A stretch of 7,615 nt of DNA from an uncultured bacterium (GCA_947071365.1 CAMTFT010000067.1:1-7615); one strand, 5' to 3'. Counted from the stretch's first letter, positions 1-5,851 are shown. Numbers and translations are program-made. Notes: generated from the letters alone by a model not told the origin.

Positions 1-33
1 AAGAGACAGGGATATGATATGGAGGCAGAAACA

Positions 34-885
34 ATGAAAGCATATACGTTGGGGCTTTATGAAAAGGCCATGCCCTCTGACCTTAGCTGGAGGGAAAAAC
101 TGACAGCAGCGAAGCAGGCTGGATTTGATTTTCTGGAGATCAGTATTGACGAGACGGACGCGAAGCTGTCCAGACTCGATATGTCCCAGGAAGAGCGTGC
201 AGGGCTGCTGAGCATGATGAACGGAGTCGGCCTTCCGATCCGTACCATGTGTCTTTCCGGACACAGAAAGTACCCGCTGGGAAGCAACGATCCTGAGATC
301 TGCAAAAGAGGAATGGAGATCATGGAAAAAGCCATTATTCTTGCAGAGGATCTGGGTGTTCGTATCATCCAGCTTGCAGGCTATGATGTATATTACGAGG
401 AAGGCAGCGAAGAAACGAGAGCGAGATTTGAGGAAAATCTGAAAAAGGCAACGGACATGGCTGCGAAGGCCGGCGTTGTCATGGGATTTGAGACCATGGA
501 AACAGAATTCATGAATACGGTGGAAAAGGCAATGAAGTACGTAAATATCGTGAATTCTTCTTATTTGAATGTATACCCGGATCTTGGAAATATCACAAAT
601 GCGGCAGTGTCTTACGGCACGGATGTGCTGCAGGATCTGGAGACGGGCCGCGGCCATCTCTGTGCAATGCACTTAAAGGAGACTGTTCCGGGGAAATTCC
701 GTGAGATCCCCTTTGGTACGGGACATGTAAATTTTGAAGCAGGTATTCAGAAGGCATGGGAGCTGGGCATCCGCAAGTTTGTAACGGAATTCTGGTACGT
801 TGGAAACGAGAAATGGAGAGACGATCTCGCATTTGCAAATCAGATGATGACGGCGATTTTGAATAAGCAGGGCCAGGAAAGGTAG
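34..885 (+). CDS. ulaE: L-ribulose-5-phosphate 3-epimerase (UlaE/SgaU family)
   Basis: A 283-residue TIM-barrel enzyme of the AP-endonuclease-2 / sugar-phosphate epimerase superfamily. In this family UlaE interconverts L-xylulose-5-P and L-ribulose-5-P in the cytoplasm using a divalent metal. The four expected metal ligands can be seen: Glu153 in GFETME, Asp183 in YPDLGN, His213 in AMHLKE and Glu252 in FVTEFW. The N-terminal strand YTLGLYEKAMP and the GTGHVNF segment are also typical. Length matches E. coli UlaE (about 284). I chose the ATG at 34 over the in-frame ATG at 19 because GGAGG at 21-25 lies 8 nt upstream of 34, whereas the 19 start would include the ribosome site in the gene. The next gene starts 8 nt after the stop, so they are surely co-transcribed. 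The physiological substrate (ascorbate, L-xylulose or L-lyxose route) cannot be read from this window. The family call is firm; the symbol is by homology of motif and context. Confidence 0.92.
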   Translation: MKAYTLGLYEKAMPSDLSWREKLTAAKQAGFDFLEISIDETDAKLSRLDMSQEERAGLLSMMNGVGLPIRTMCLSGHRKYPLGSNDPEICKRGMEIMEKAIILAEDLGVRIIQLAGYDVYYEEGSEETRARFEENLKKATDMAAKAGVVMGFETMETEFMNTVEKAMKYVNIVNSSYLNVYPDLGNITNAAVSYGTDVLQDLETGRGHLCAMHLKETVPGKFREIPFGTGHVNFEAGIQKAWELGIRKFVTEFWYVGNEKWRDDLAFANQMMTAILNKQGQER

Positions 886-893
886 GATATAAG

Positions 894-1940
894 ATGAAGG
901 TAACAAAGAAAGTAATTTCGAATCTGACAAAATGTTATGCTATGTCGATGCTGCATTATCAGGGCAAGGATCATTTCCTGGTGGCAGCAGAGAAGGTGGA
1001 CAAGTGTCTGCTTTTCGACCTTGACGGAAATCAGGAGGACGTTGTCTGGGAGCAGCCGGGCGGAGTTATGACGATGGTACAGGTGCCGGGAACAGACGGA
1101 CAGTTCCTTGCCACACACAAATTCTATTCACCGAATGATTCCAAGGAGGCTAAGATCGTAATCGCGACTCCGAAATCAAAGGGAGACTGGGAGATCCGTA
1201 CTCTGGTAGATCTTCCGTTCGTACACCGTTTTGATATACTGGAGAGAAACGGCGTGAAATATCTGATCGCCTGTGCGCTGAAGTCAGATTATGAGTACAA
1301 GGATGACTGGAGATTCCCGGGCAAAGTCTTTGCGGCAGTGCTTCCGGAGGACTTAAGCGCATTCAATGAGGACCACCAGCTTGAGCTTCACGTACTGAAG
1401 GACAACATGCTGAAGAACCACGGATATTGCAGAACAGATGAAAATGGCGTACAGACCAGCCTGATCTCTGCTGACAACGGTATCTTCCAGTTCATTCCAC
1501 CGGAGAGTCCGGAGGGCGAATGGGAGATCAGAGAGCTTCTTAATGAGGCGGCCAGCGATGCAGTGCTGGTGGACTTCGACGGAGACGGCGAGAGAGAACT
1601 CGGTGTGCTTTCTCCGTTCCACGGCGACAAGATCAGCATCTGGAAAAAGAAAGACGGTGCATTTGAAAAGGTATACGAGTATGAGAAGGACGCAGAGTTC
1701 GTTCATGCGATCTACGGCGGGCCTCTGTGCGGCAGGCAGGCGTTCGTGGTAGGACACCGCAAGGGACCGCGTGAGCTTCTGGCCTTCACCTACAATCAGG
1801 AGACAAAGAGCTACGAGGTTCAGGTACTGGATACGGACTGCGGCCCGGCAAATGTTCTTCACTTTGTAAAGGACGGCAAGGACGTTATCGTTTCTACCAA
1901 CCGCGAAATTGACGAGGTTGCAATGTATACTCTGGAGTAA
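894..1940 (+). CDS. Uncharacterised cytosolic seven-bladed beta-propeller (FG-GAP/VCBS-like) protein
   Basis: I do not recognise a named family. The 348-residue protein has no signal peptide or membrane segment, so it should be cytosolic. A repeat can be seen seven times: a hydrophobic strand often containing His, a G/D-rich turn, a second hydrophobic strand, then an outer strand rich in W/F/Y. Approximate blades: 18-52, 59-106, 109-168, 174-215, 221-264, 269-312, 318-347. The last blade looks one strand short, and the N-terminal segment (residues 2-11) could close the ring. Blade 5 contains DFDGDGERE (227-235), a calcium-loop motif of FG-GAP/VCBS repeats; blade 1 has a weaker version, FDLDGN (41-46). 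Recurrent His (21, 75, 111, 176, 243, 271, 288, 323) could line one face. RBS-like AGGAAAGG (875-882) precedes the ATG at 894. The gene lies between the two L-ribulose-5-P epimerase genes, implying a role in the same sugar pathway (enzyme, lactonase/lyase-like, or sensor). That role is inference. Confidence 0.8.
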   Translation: MKVTKKVISNLTKCYAMSMLHYQGKDHFLVAAEKVDKCLLFDLDGNQEDVVWEQPGGVMTMVQVPGTDGQFLATHKFYSPNDSKEAKIVIATPKSKGDWEIRTLVDLPFVHRFDILERNGVKYLIACALKSDYEYKDDWRFPGKVFAAVLPEDLSAFNEDHQLELHVLKDNMLKNHGYCRTDENGVQTSLISADNGIFQFIPPESPEGEWEIRELLNEAASDAVLVDFDGDGERELGVLSPFHGDKISIWKKKDGAFEKVYEYEKDAEFVHAIYGGPLCGRQAFVVGHRKGPRELLAFTYNQETKSYEVQVLDTDCGPANVLHFVKDGKDVIVSTNREIDEVAMYTLE

Positions 1941-1964
1941 TACAATAAAATCAAGAGCGCCAGG

Positions 1965-2004
1965 CGGCGTAAAAACGCTGAGGGCAGGAAAAACTTCCTG
2001 TCCC
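1965..2004 (+). promoter_or_regulatory. Two tandem small hairpins in the ulaF leader
   Basis: The 89-nt gap before the 4-epimerase gene holds two consecutive hairpins. The first is CGGCGT / ACGCTG (1965-1970 with 1975-1980, one G-U pair) closed by an AAAA loop. The second is GGG+CAGGAA / TTCCTG+CCC (1982-1990 with 1995-2004, one bulged T at 2001) with loop AAAC. Neither is followed by a T-tract, so they are not intrinsic terminators. They end 10 nt before the strong AAGGAGG ribosome site (2015-2021). Possible roles are an mRNA processing or stability element separating expression of the propeller gene from ulaF. Structure was judged by eye only. Confidence 0.4.
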
Positions 2005-2029
2005 GGCACAGTTCAAGGAGGAAAGGAAC

Positions 2030-2716
2030 ATGTTAGAAGAGCTGAAAAAAATTGTATATGAGGCAAATATGGATCTGCCGAAGTACGGACTGGTAACATT
2101 TACCTGGGGCAACGTAAGCGCGATCGACCGTGAGACGGGATATTTCGTAATCAAGCCCAGCGGAGTGGATTATGACAAGCTGACTCCGGACGATATGGTC
2201 GTTATGGATCTGAATATGAACAAGATCGAAGGAAAGCTGAAACCGTCTTCTGATACGGCTACACACTGCGAACTGTACAAAGCGTTTCCGTCCATCGGCG
2301 GCGTAGTACATACGCATTCATCCTGGGCGACGAGCTGGGCGCAGGCAGGAAGAGCGATCCCGTGCTACGGAACGACCCACGCTGACTATATGTACGGAGA
2401 GATCCCGTGCGTCAGAAATCTGACAAAGGAAGAGCTGGAGGATTACGAGACAAATACAGGTAAGCTGATCGTAGAGCACTTCCAGAAGGCTGACCCGGTA
2501 GCCGTTCCGTGCGTACTCTGCAAGAACCACGGCCCGTTTGCATGGGGCAAGGATGCACACGAAGCAGTTCACAACGCTGTTGTACTGGAAGAAGTGGCAA
2601 AGATGGCTGCACGCTGCGAAATGATCAATCCGCAGGCTAAGCCGGCGCCGCAGGAGCTGCAGGACAAGCATTACTACAGAAAGCATGGCGCTAACGCATA
2701 TTACGGACAGAATTAA
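2030..2716 (+). CDS. ulaF: L-ribulose-5-phosphate 4-epimerase (UlaF/AraD, class II aldolase fold)
   Basis: A 228-residue zinc enzyme that converts L-ribulose-5-P to D-xylulose-5-P by retro-aldol cleavage and re-addition, feeding the pentose phosphate pathway. Family landmarks are all present: TWGNVSA (25-31), [10 protein letters not shown] (42-51), SSDTATH (73-79), metal ligands His94 and His96 in VHTHSSW, His167 in KNHGPFAWG, Asp75, the catalytic Asp119 in THADYMYG, and the C-terminal Tyr225 in NAYYGQ (equivalent to Tyr229 of E. coli AraD). Length equals E. coli UlaF (228) and is close to AraD (231). The start is set by AAGGAGG at 2015-2021, 8 nt before the ATG. AraD and UlaF cannot be separated by motif. 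The neighbouring 3-epimerase, rather than araA/araB, favours the UlaF role, but an arabinose role is not excluded. Confidence 0.93.
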   Translation: MLEELKKIVYEANMDLPKYGLVTFTWGNVSAIDRETGYFVIKPSGVDYDKLTPDDMVVMDLNMNKIEGKLKPSSDTATHCELYKAFPSIGGVVHTHSSWATSWAQAGRAIPCYGTTHADYMYGEIPCVRNLTKEELEDYETNTGKLIVEHFQKADPVAVPCVLCKNHGPFAWGKDAHEAVHNAVVLEEVAKMAARCEMINPQAKPAPQELQDKHYYRKHGANAYYGQN

Positions 2717-2926
2717 AAGGCATGTATGATTTTGCTAGGATCGGACGCCCCGGGATATGAAAATATCTCCGGGTGGACACCCCTACAGGTCCCTCCCGGA
2801 GATATTTTCATATCCCGGGGCTGGGAATACAGGAAGGATAAAGTATGAATGTCCGGGCATAAGATAGAAGGTTTATAAGATAAAGTCAGTTGCGAAAATT
2901 CTGTGAGGAATAAAAGGCATGTATGA
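2714..2926 (+). repeat. 16-nt direct repeat pair bracketing the palindrome
   Basis: TAAAAGGCATGTATGA occurs exactly at 2714-2729 and again at 2911-2926, 197 bp apart. The first copy begins with the stop codon of ulaF. The second lies just upstream of the HAD gene and supplies the start of a possible short ORF. The 181 bp between the copies contain the large palindrome at 2747-2821. This resembles a target-site duplication or a segmental duplication junction, but no transposase or terminal inverted repeats at the repeat edges are seen. Confidence 0.6.
2747..2821. repeat. Perfect 27-bp-arm palindrome with self-folding arms
   Basis: The left arm 2747-2773 and right arm 2795-2821 are perfect reverse complements, separated by a 21-nt spacer. 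The spacer itself can pair GGAC (2775-2778) with GTCC (2789-2792). Each arm is also an imperfect palindrome: in the left arm GGGATAT pairs with ATATCTC around a GAAA loop (2759-2762), with a G-U pair, then CCC/GGG beyond one mismatch. The element can therefore form one long hairpin or two shorter ones. No T-tract follows on either strand, so it is not a canonical intrinsic terminator. It probably limits read-through from, or stabilises the 3' end of, the ulaF transcript. Alternatively it is a dispersed intergenic palindromic repeat. Confidence 0.85.
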
Positions 2927-2951
2927 CAGGAAGGAATACGGGGGACAATGA
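2919..2951 (+). CDS. Possible 10-residue leader ORF coupled to the HAD gene
   Basis: ATG at 2919 opens a 10-codon frame (MYDRKEYGGQ) that ends in TGA at 2949-2951. This stop overlaps the HAD gene's ATG at 2948 as ATGA. GAGGAA at 2905-2910 lies 8 nt before its start, a reasonable ribosome site. The HAD gene's own site (GGGGG at 2940-2944) sits unusually close to its ATG, so coupled initiation would make sense. No similarity is recognised, and a frame this short can arise by chance. Confidence 0.25.
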   Translation: MYDRKEYGGQ

Positions 2952-3667
2952 TTAAGGCGGTTATTTTCGATATTGATAATACGATGTATGATTTTGACGA
3001 AGCGAACGGTATTGCCAGAAGAGCTCTGTCGGATTACTGCACCTCTGTACTTCCGGTGGAGAAGGATGAATTCTCAGAGATATTTACCCGCGCCCAGAGG
3101 CTGGTGGAGCAAAGGACAGGGGCGGATTGCGCCGCAATTCACAACCGGCTGATCCGTTTCCAGTGCATTCTGGAGCTTCTGAAGATAAATAAGCCATCGT
3201 ATGCATTGAACATGTATCACGTATACTGGGACACTTTGATTGCAGCCATGAAAGCGGAGCCGGGACTCATGTCATTGATTTCTGCCCTTCATAATAAAAA
3301 TATTTCCATGGGGATCGGCTCTGACATGACTGCGTATATTCAGTACAAAAAACTGGAAAAGCTTCAGGTGCTGGACTATATGGATCAGATAGTGACCAGC
3401 GAAGAGGCAGGAGCAGAGAAGCCGGCAGCGAGGTTCTTCAGACTGTGTGTTGAGAAGATGGGATGCCAGCCGGAGGAATGTGTATTTATCGGTGACAGCC
3501 TGCGAAAGGATGTAAAGGGCGCCGCCGAAAACGGGCTGCATGGCGTGTGGTATCGCCCGTACCGCAAGGGCGGGGAGAATGATACGGACTATCCGTGCAT
3601 CCGCTCTTTTGAAGAGTGTGTGCAGGACGGGCAGATTTGTTTTGACGAAACACTCTGCATAATGTAA
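2948..3667 (+). CDS. HAD-superfamily phosphatase, subfamily IA
   Basis: A 239-residue haloacid-dehalogenase-type hydrolase, probably cytosolic, acting on a small phosphorylated metabolite. All four HAD motifs are visible: motif I FDIDNT (nucleophile Asp8, acid/base Asp10), motif II around GSDMT (Ser125), motif III Lys158 in AEKPAARFF, and motif IV FIGDSLRKDVKGA (Asp183, Asp188). An alpha-helical cap fills roughly residues 15-90, as in subfamily IA (5'-nucleotidase YjjG / phosphoglycolate phosphatase-like). The ATG at 2948 is required to keep the conserved first strand IKAVIFDID. The substrate cannot be told. Position after the sugar cluster and before ptsHI suggests sugar-phosphate housekeeping, but a 231-bp gap with a large palindrome separates it from ulaF. 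Its last codons overlap the ptsH promoter. Confidence 0.88.
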   Translation: MIKAVIFDIDNTMYDFDEANGIARRALSDYCTSVLPVEKDEFSEIFTRAQRLVEQRTGADCAAIHNRLIRFQCILELLKINKPSYALNMYHVYWDTLIAAMKAEPGLMSLISALHNKNISMGIGSDMTAYIQYKKLEKLQVLDYMDQIVTSEEAGAEKPAARFFRLCVEKMGCQPEECVFIGDSLRKDVKGAAENGLHGVWYRPYRKGGENDTDYPCIRSFEECVQDGQICFDETLCIM

Positions 3668-3670
3668 AAT
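3642..3670 (+). promoter_or_regulatory. Sigma-A-type promoter for ptsHI
   Basis: TTGACG (3642-3647) and TAAAAT (3665-3670) are separated by exactly 17 bp, each one mismatch from consensus. Predicted transcription start is about 3677, giving a leader of about 34 nt before the ptsH ATG. The -35 box lies inside the HAD coding region and the -10 overlaps its TAA stop (3665-3667), so ptsHI can be transcribed independently of the genes upstream. Confidence 0.7.
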
Positions 3671-3710
3671 ATATCTATATGAAAAAATGAACGAAAGTGA
3701 GGAAAACAAA

Positions 3711-3968
3711 ATGAAATCATTCAGCTATGTAATTAACGATGAACTTGGACTCCACGCAAGACCGGCAGGACTTCTTGTAAAGGAAGCAAAGAAATTTTCC
3801 AGTAAGATCACTCTGACAAAGGAAGAGAGAACCGTTTCCGCTACGCAGTTGATGATGATCATGAGCATGGGCGTAAAGAAGGGTGCTGAAGTTACTGTTA
3901 CGGCAGACGGCGCTGACGAAGAGGAAGCTATCGCAGCACTGGAGAAGTTTTTCCAGGAGAATCTGTAA
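3711..3968 (+). CDS. ptsH: Phosphocarrier protein HPr, lacking regulatory Ser46
   Basis: An 85-residue HPr, the cytosolic phosphocarrier that takes phosphate from Enzyme I and gives it to sugar-specific EIIA proteins. GLHARPAG carries the phospho-accepting His15 and Arg17. The tail VKKGAEVTVTADGADEEEA is typical. The start at 3711 is preferred to the in-frame ATG at 3687: GTGAGG (3697-3702) lies 8 nt upstream, the resulting length is normal for HPr, and His falls at position 15. Ungapped alignment to B. subtilis HPr puts Gln46 where the HPr-kinase target Ser46 normally is (TVSATQLMMIMS against TVNLKSIMGVMS). The classic Ser46-P catabolite-repression signal should therefore not operate on this protein. 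It lies 100 nt upstream of ptsI and is likely co-transcribed with it from the promoter at 3642-3670. Confidence 0.95.
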   Translation: MKSFSYVINDELGLHARPAGLLVKEAKKFSSKITLTKEERTVSATQLMMIMSMGVKKGAEVTVTADGADEEEAIAALEKFFQENL

Positions 3969-3980
3969 TCAATCACACTG

Positions 3981-4037
3981 TGCGCAGGCATATTTGAAGA
4001 GCATTTTCTGACGTGTGCTTTGTATATGACCTGCGCA
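3981..4037 (+). promoter_or_regulatory. Long stem-loop in the ptsH-ptsI gap
   Basis: TGCGCAGG (3981-3988) pairs perfectly with CCTGCGCA (4030-4037). Inside it ATAT (3990-3993) pairs with ATAT (4024-4027), and AGCA (4000-4003) with TGCT (4016-4019), giving an interrupted stem of about 57 nt. No T-tract follows; the ptsI ribosome site GGGGGA (4055-4060) comes 17 nt later. It probably sets the HPr:Enzyme I ratio by protecting or processing the ptsH mRNA, or by partial attenuation. The structure was read by eye. Confidence 0.5.
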
Positions 4038-4068
4038 TTATCATTAAACAGGACGGGGGACAATCAGC

Positions 4069-5682
4069 ATGGAACGATATGAAGGCAAATCTATCTTCCG
4101 CAAAATTGCAATGGGCAAGGTTTTCTTCTATGAGAAGAACAGCGCCGTTGTAAAGAGAGAAAAGGTAGAGGATACTGCTGCAGAGCTGGTACGGCTCGGT
4201 GCAGCAAAGGAGAAAGCGGTAGAACAGCTTCAGGCACTGTATGAAAAGGCTCTGAAGGAAGTCGGCGAGTCCGGAGCAGCACTGTTTGAGGTGCATCAGA
4301 TGATGCTGGATGATGATGATTACTGTGAGTCCATCATCAACATGATCAAGCAGGACGGCGTCAACGCGGAGTATGCCGTAGCTGTTACAGGCGATAATTT
4401 TGCACAGATGTTTGCCAGCATGGATGATGATTACATGAAGGCCAGAGAGGCAGATATCAGAGATATCTCCGAGCGTCTGGTGCGTATCTTAAGCGGCACG
4501 GACAGCGACATGGGCAATCTGGAAGAGCCGGTTATTCTGGTAGCAGATGACCTGGCACCCAGCGAGACCGTGCAGATGGACAAGTCAAAGCTGCTTGGTT
4601 TCGTCACGGAGCATGGTTCCTCCAACTCCCATACGGCGATTCTTGCCCGTACCATGAATATTCCGGCTATCATCGGTGTGCCGATCAACAAAGAGTGGAA
4701 CGGAAAGCTTGCGATCGTGGACGGCTATCAGGGCGTTGTGATCGTGGAGCCGGATGAGGAGCAGATCGCGGCAGCAAAGACTAAGATGGAAGAAGAGCAG
4801 CGCAAGGCAGATCTTCTGAAGACGCTCAAAGGACAGAAGACTGTAACGAAGAGCGGACGCGAGATCCATCTTTACGCAAATATCGGAAGCGTATCGGATA
4901 CGGCTGGCGCGCTCTCAAACGACGCAGAGGGTATCGGATTGTTCCGAAGCGAATTCTTATATCTGGAATCAGACCATTATCCGACAGAGGAGGAGCAGTT
5001 CCAGGCGTATAAGGTAGTTGCCCAGAATATGGCGGGCAAGAAGGTTATTATCCGTACACTGGATATCGGAGCAGATAAAAAGGTGGATTACTTTGAACTG
5101 GAACCGGAAGAGAATCCGGCTCTCGGCTACCGTGCGATCCGTATCTGCCTGACAAGAGAAGAAATCTTCAAGACTCAGCTTCGCGCACTGCTTCGTGCCA
5201 GCGCGTTCGGCAATATTTCTATCATGTTCCCGATGATCATTTCTGTAAAAGAGATCATCAGGATCAAGGAGATCGTAGAGGAAGTAAAGGCAGAGCTTCG
5301 TGAGCTCGGCATCGCTTACCAGGATGTGGAGCTGGGCGTTATGATTGAGACGCCGGCTGCAGTTCTGATGAGTGAGGAGCTTGCAAAGGAAGTAGACTTC
5401 TTCAGTATCGGAACGAATGACCTGACCCAGTACACACTGGCTATCGACAGGCAGAATCCGAAGCTGGATACGTTCTATGACGCGCATCATCCGGCAGTTC
5501 TGCGGGCGATCCAGATGACGATCGAGAACGGCCACAAGGGCGGTGCCTGGGTAGGTATCTGCGGTGAGCTCGGCGCTGATATGGAATTGACTGAGAAGTT
5601 CGTAGAGATGGGCATTGACGAGCTGTCAGTGTCACCGACGTTCATTCTGCCGCTTCGTGAGATCATCCGCAATATCGACTGA
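4069..5682 (+). CDS. ptsI: Phosphoenolpyruvate-protein phosphotransferase (PTS Enzyme I)
   Basis: A 537-residue cytosolic Enzyme I that autophosphorylates from PEP and passes phosphate to HPr. The N-terminal half carries the HPr-binding helices (about 30-140) and the active His188 in SNSHTAILAR. The usual GGRTSH is here GSSNSH. The C-terminal PEP-binding barrel keeps Arg293 (GLFRSEF), Arg329 (RTLDIGADKK), Glu427 (MIETPAA), Asn450/Asp451 (GTNDLTQY), Arg461 and the catalytic Cys498 (GICGELGAD). The protein stops at REIIRNID, about 35-40 residues before the end of the E. coli (575) and B. subtilis (about 570) enzymes. Reading past the stop in other frames gives nothing like the missing helix, so this looks like a naturally short form rather than a frameshift. 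GGGGGA at 4055-4060, 8 nt before the ATG, fixes the start. Confidence 0.97.
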   Translation: MERYEGKSIFRKIAMGKVFFYEKNSAVVKREKVEDTAAELVRLGAAKEKAVEQLQALYEKALKEVGESGAALFEVHQMMLDDDDYCESIINMIKQDGVNAEYAVAVTGDNFAQMFASMDDDYMKAREADIRDISERLVRILSGTDSDMGNLEEPVILVADDLAPSETVQMDKSKLLGFVTEHGSSNSHTAILARTMNIPAIIGVPINKEWNGKLAIVDGYQGVVIVEPDEEQIAAAKTKMEEEQRKADLLKTLKGQKTVTKSGREIHLYANIGSVSDTAGALSNDAEGIGLFRSEFLYLESDHYPTEEEQFQAYKVVAQNMAGKKVIIRTLDIGADKKVDYFELEPEENPALGYRAIRICLTREEIFKTQLRALLRASAFGNISIMFPMIISVKEIIRIKEIVEEVKAELRELGIAYQDVELGVMIETPAAVLMSEELAKEVDFFSIGTNDLTQYTLAIDRQNPKLDTFYDAHHPAVLRAIQMTIENGHKGGAWVGICGELGADMELTEKFVEMGIDELSVSPTFILPLREIIRNID

Positions 5683-5703
5683 TAGAAAGCAGGTTTATAC
5701 GGA

Positions 5704-5799
5704 GCAGGTCTGGTGTAAAATATGTTTGGCAGGAAGCAGGCTTACGCAAAGTATGCCTGACAGAAAATAAGATTTACGCAAAATACGACTGGCGAAGAG
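5704..5799 (+). repeat. Three degenerate ~32-bp tandem repeats after ptsI
   Basis: A 21-nt core, approximately G(T/C)AAA(A/G)TA(T/C)G followed by CTGGCAG-like sequence, recurs at 5715-5735, 5746-5766 and 5778-5798 (spacing 31 and 32). By eye, copies 1 and 2 match at 15 of 21 positions, and copies 2 and 3 at 14 of 21. GCAGG precedes copies 1 and 2, and an extra GCAGG lies at 5689. The third copy runs into the left arm of the terminator. No ORF or known site type explains them. Confidence 0.45.
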
Positions 5800-5843
5800 T
5801 TATCCGTCCGGGAAAGGGACGGGGCTGCATCGCCAGTCTTTTT
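5787..5843. terminator. Intrinsic terminator between convergent ptsI and pyrG
   Basis: GACTGGCGA (5787-5795) pairs with TCGCCAGTC (5830-5838), and an inner stem CCGTCC/GGACGG (5804-5809 with 5817-5822) stacks within the loop. TTTTT (5839-5843) follows on the plus strand, making a clear terminator for ptsI. On the minus strand the stem is followed by GTATTTT, so it may also end pyrG transcription. Confidence 0.85.
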
Positions 5844-5851
5844 ATGCGTCT

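Noticed and set aside
19..33. ATG at 19 as the start of the 3-epimerase
   Set aside because: The GGAGG ribosome site at 21-25 would fall inside the gene. The ATG at 34 gives family length and correct spacing.
1353..2009. 218-codon minus-strand open frame opposite the propeller gene
   Set aside because: It is antisense to a gene with clear internal repeats and a ribosome site, and shows no domain; treated as a shadow frame.
2747..2821. Reading the large palindrome as an ordinary rho-independent terminator
   Set aside because: No run of T follows the stem on either strand, and the stem is much longer than usual.
2874..2916. Possible promoter for the HAD gene (TATAAG at 2874, or TTGCGA at 2890 with TAAAAG at 2911)
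   Set aside because: TATAAG has no -35 partner at the right distance, and the second pair has only a 15-bp spacer with two weak boxes.
2714..2926. Reading the direct-repeat-bracketed segment as an insertion sequence
   Set aside because: There is no transposase and no inverted repeats at the segment's edges, and the palindrome is off-centre.
3687..3710. ATG at 3687 as the start of HPr
   Set aside because: It would add eight residues, shift the active His from position 15 to 23 and place the ribosome site GTGAGG inside the coding region.
4969..5535. 188-codon minus-strand open frame opposite ptsI
   Set aside because: It is fully antisense to the conserved Enzyme I catalytic barrel.
5683..5850. 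CRISPR array for the three repeats after ptsI
   Set aside because: The repeats are degenerate and nearly contiguous with no regular unique spacers, and no cas genes are present.
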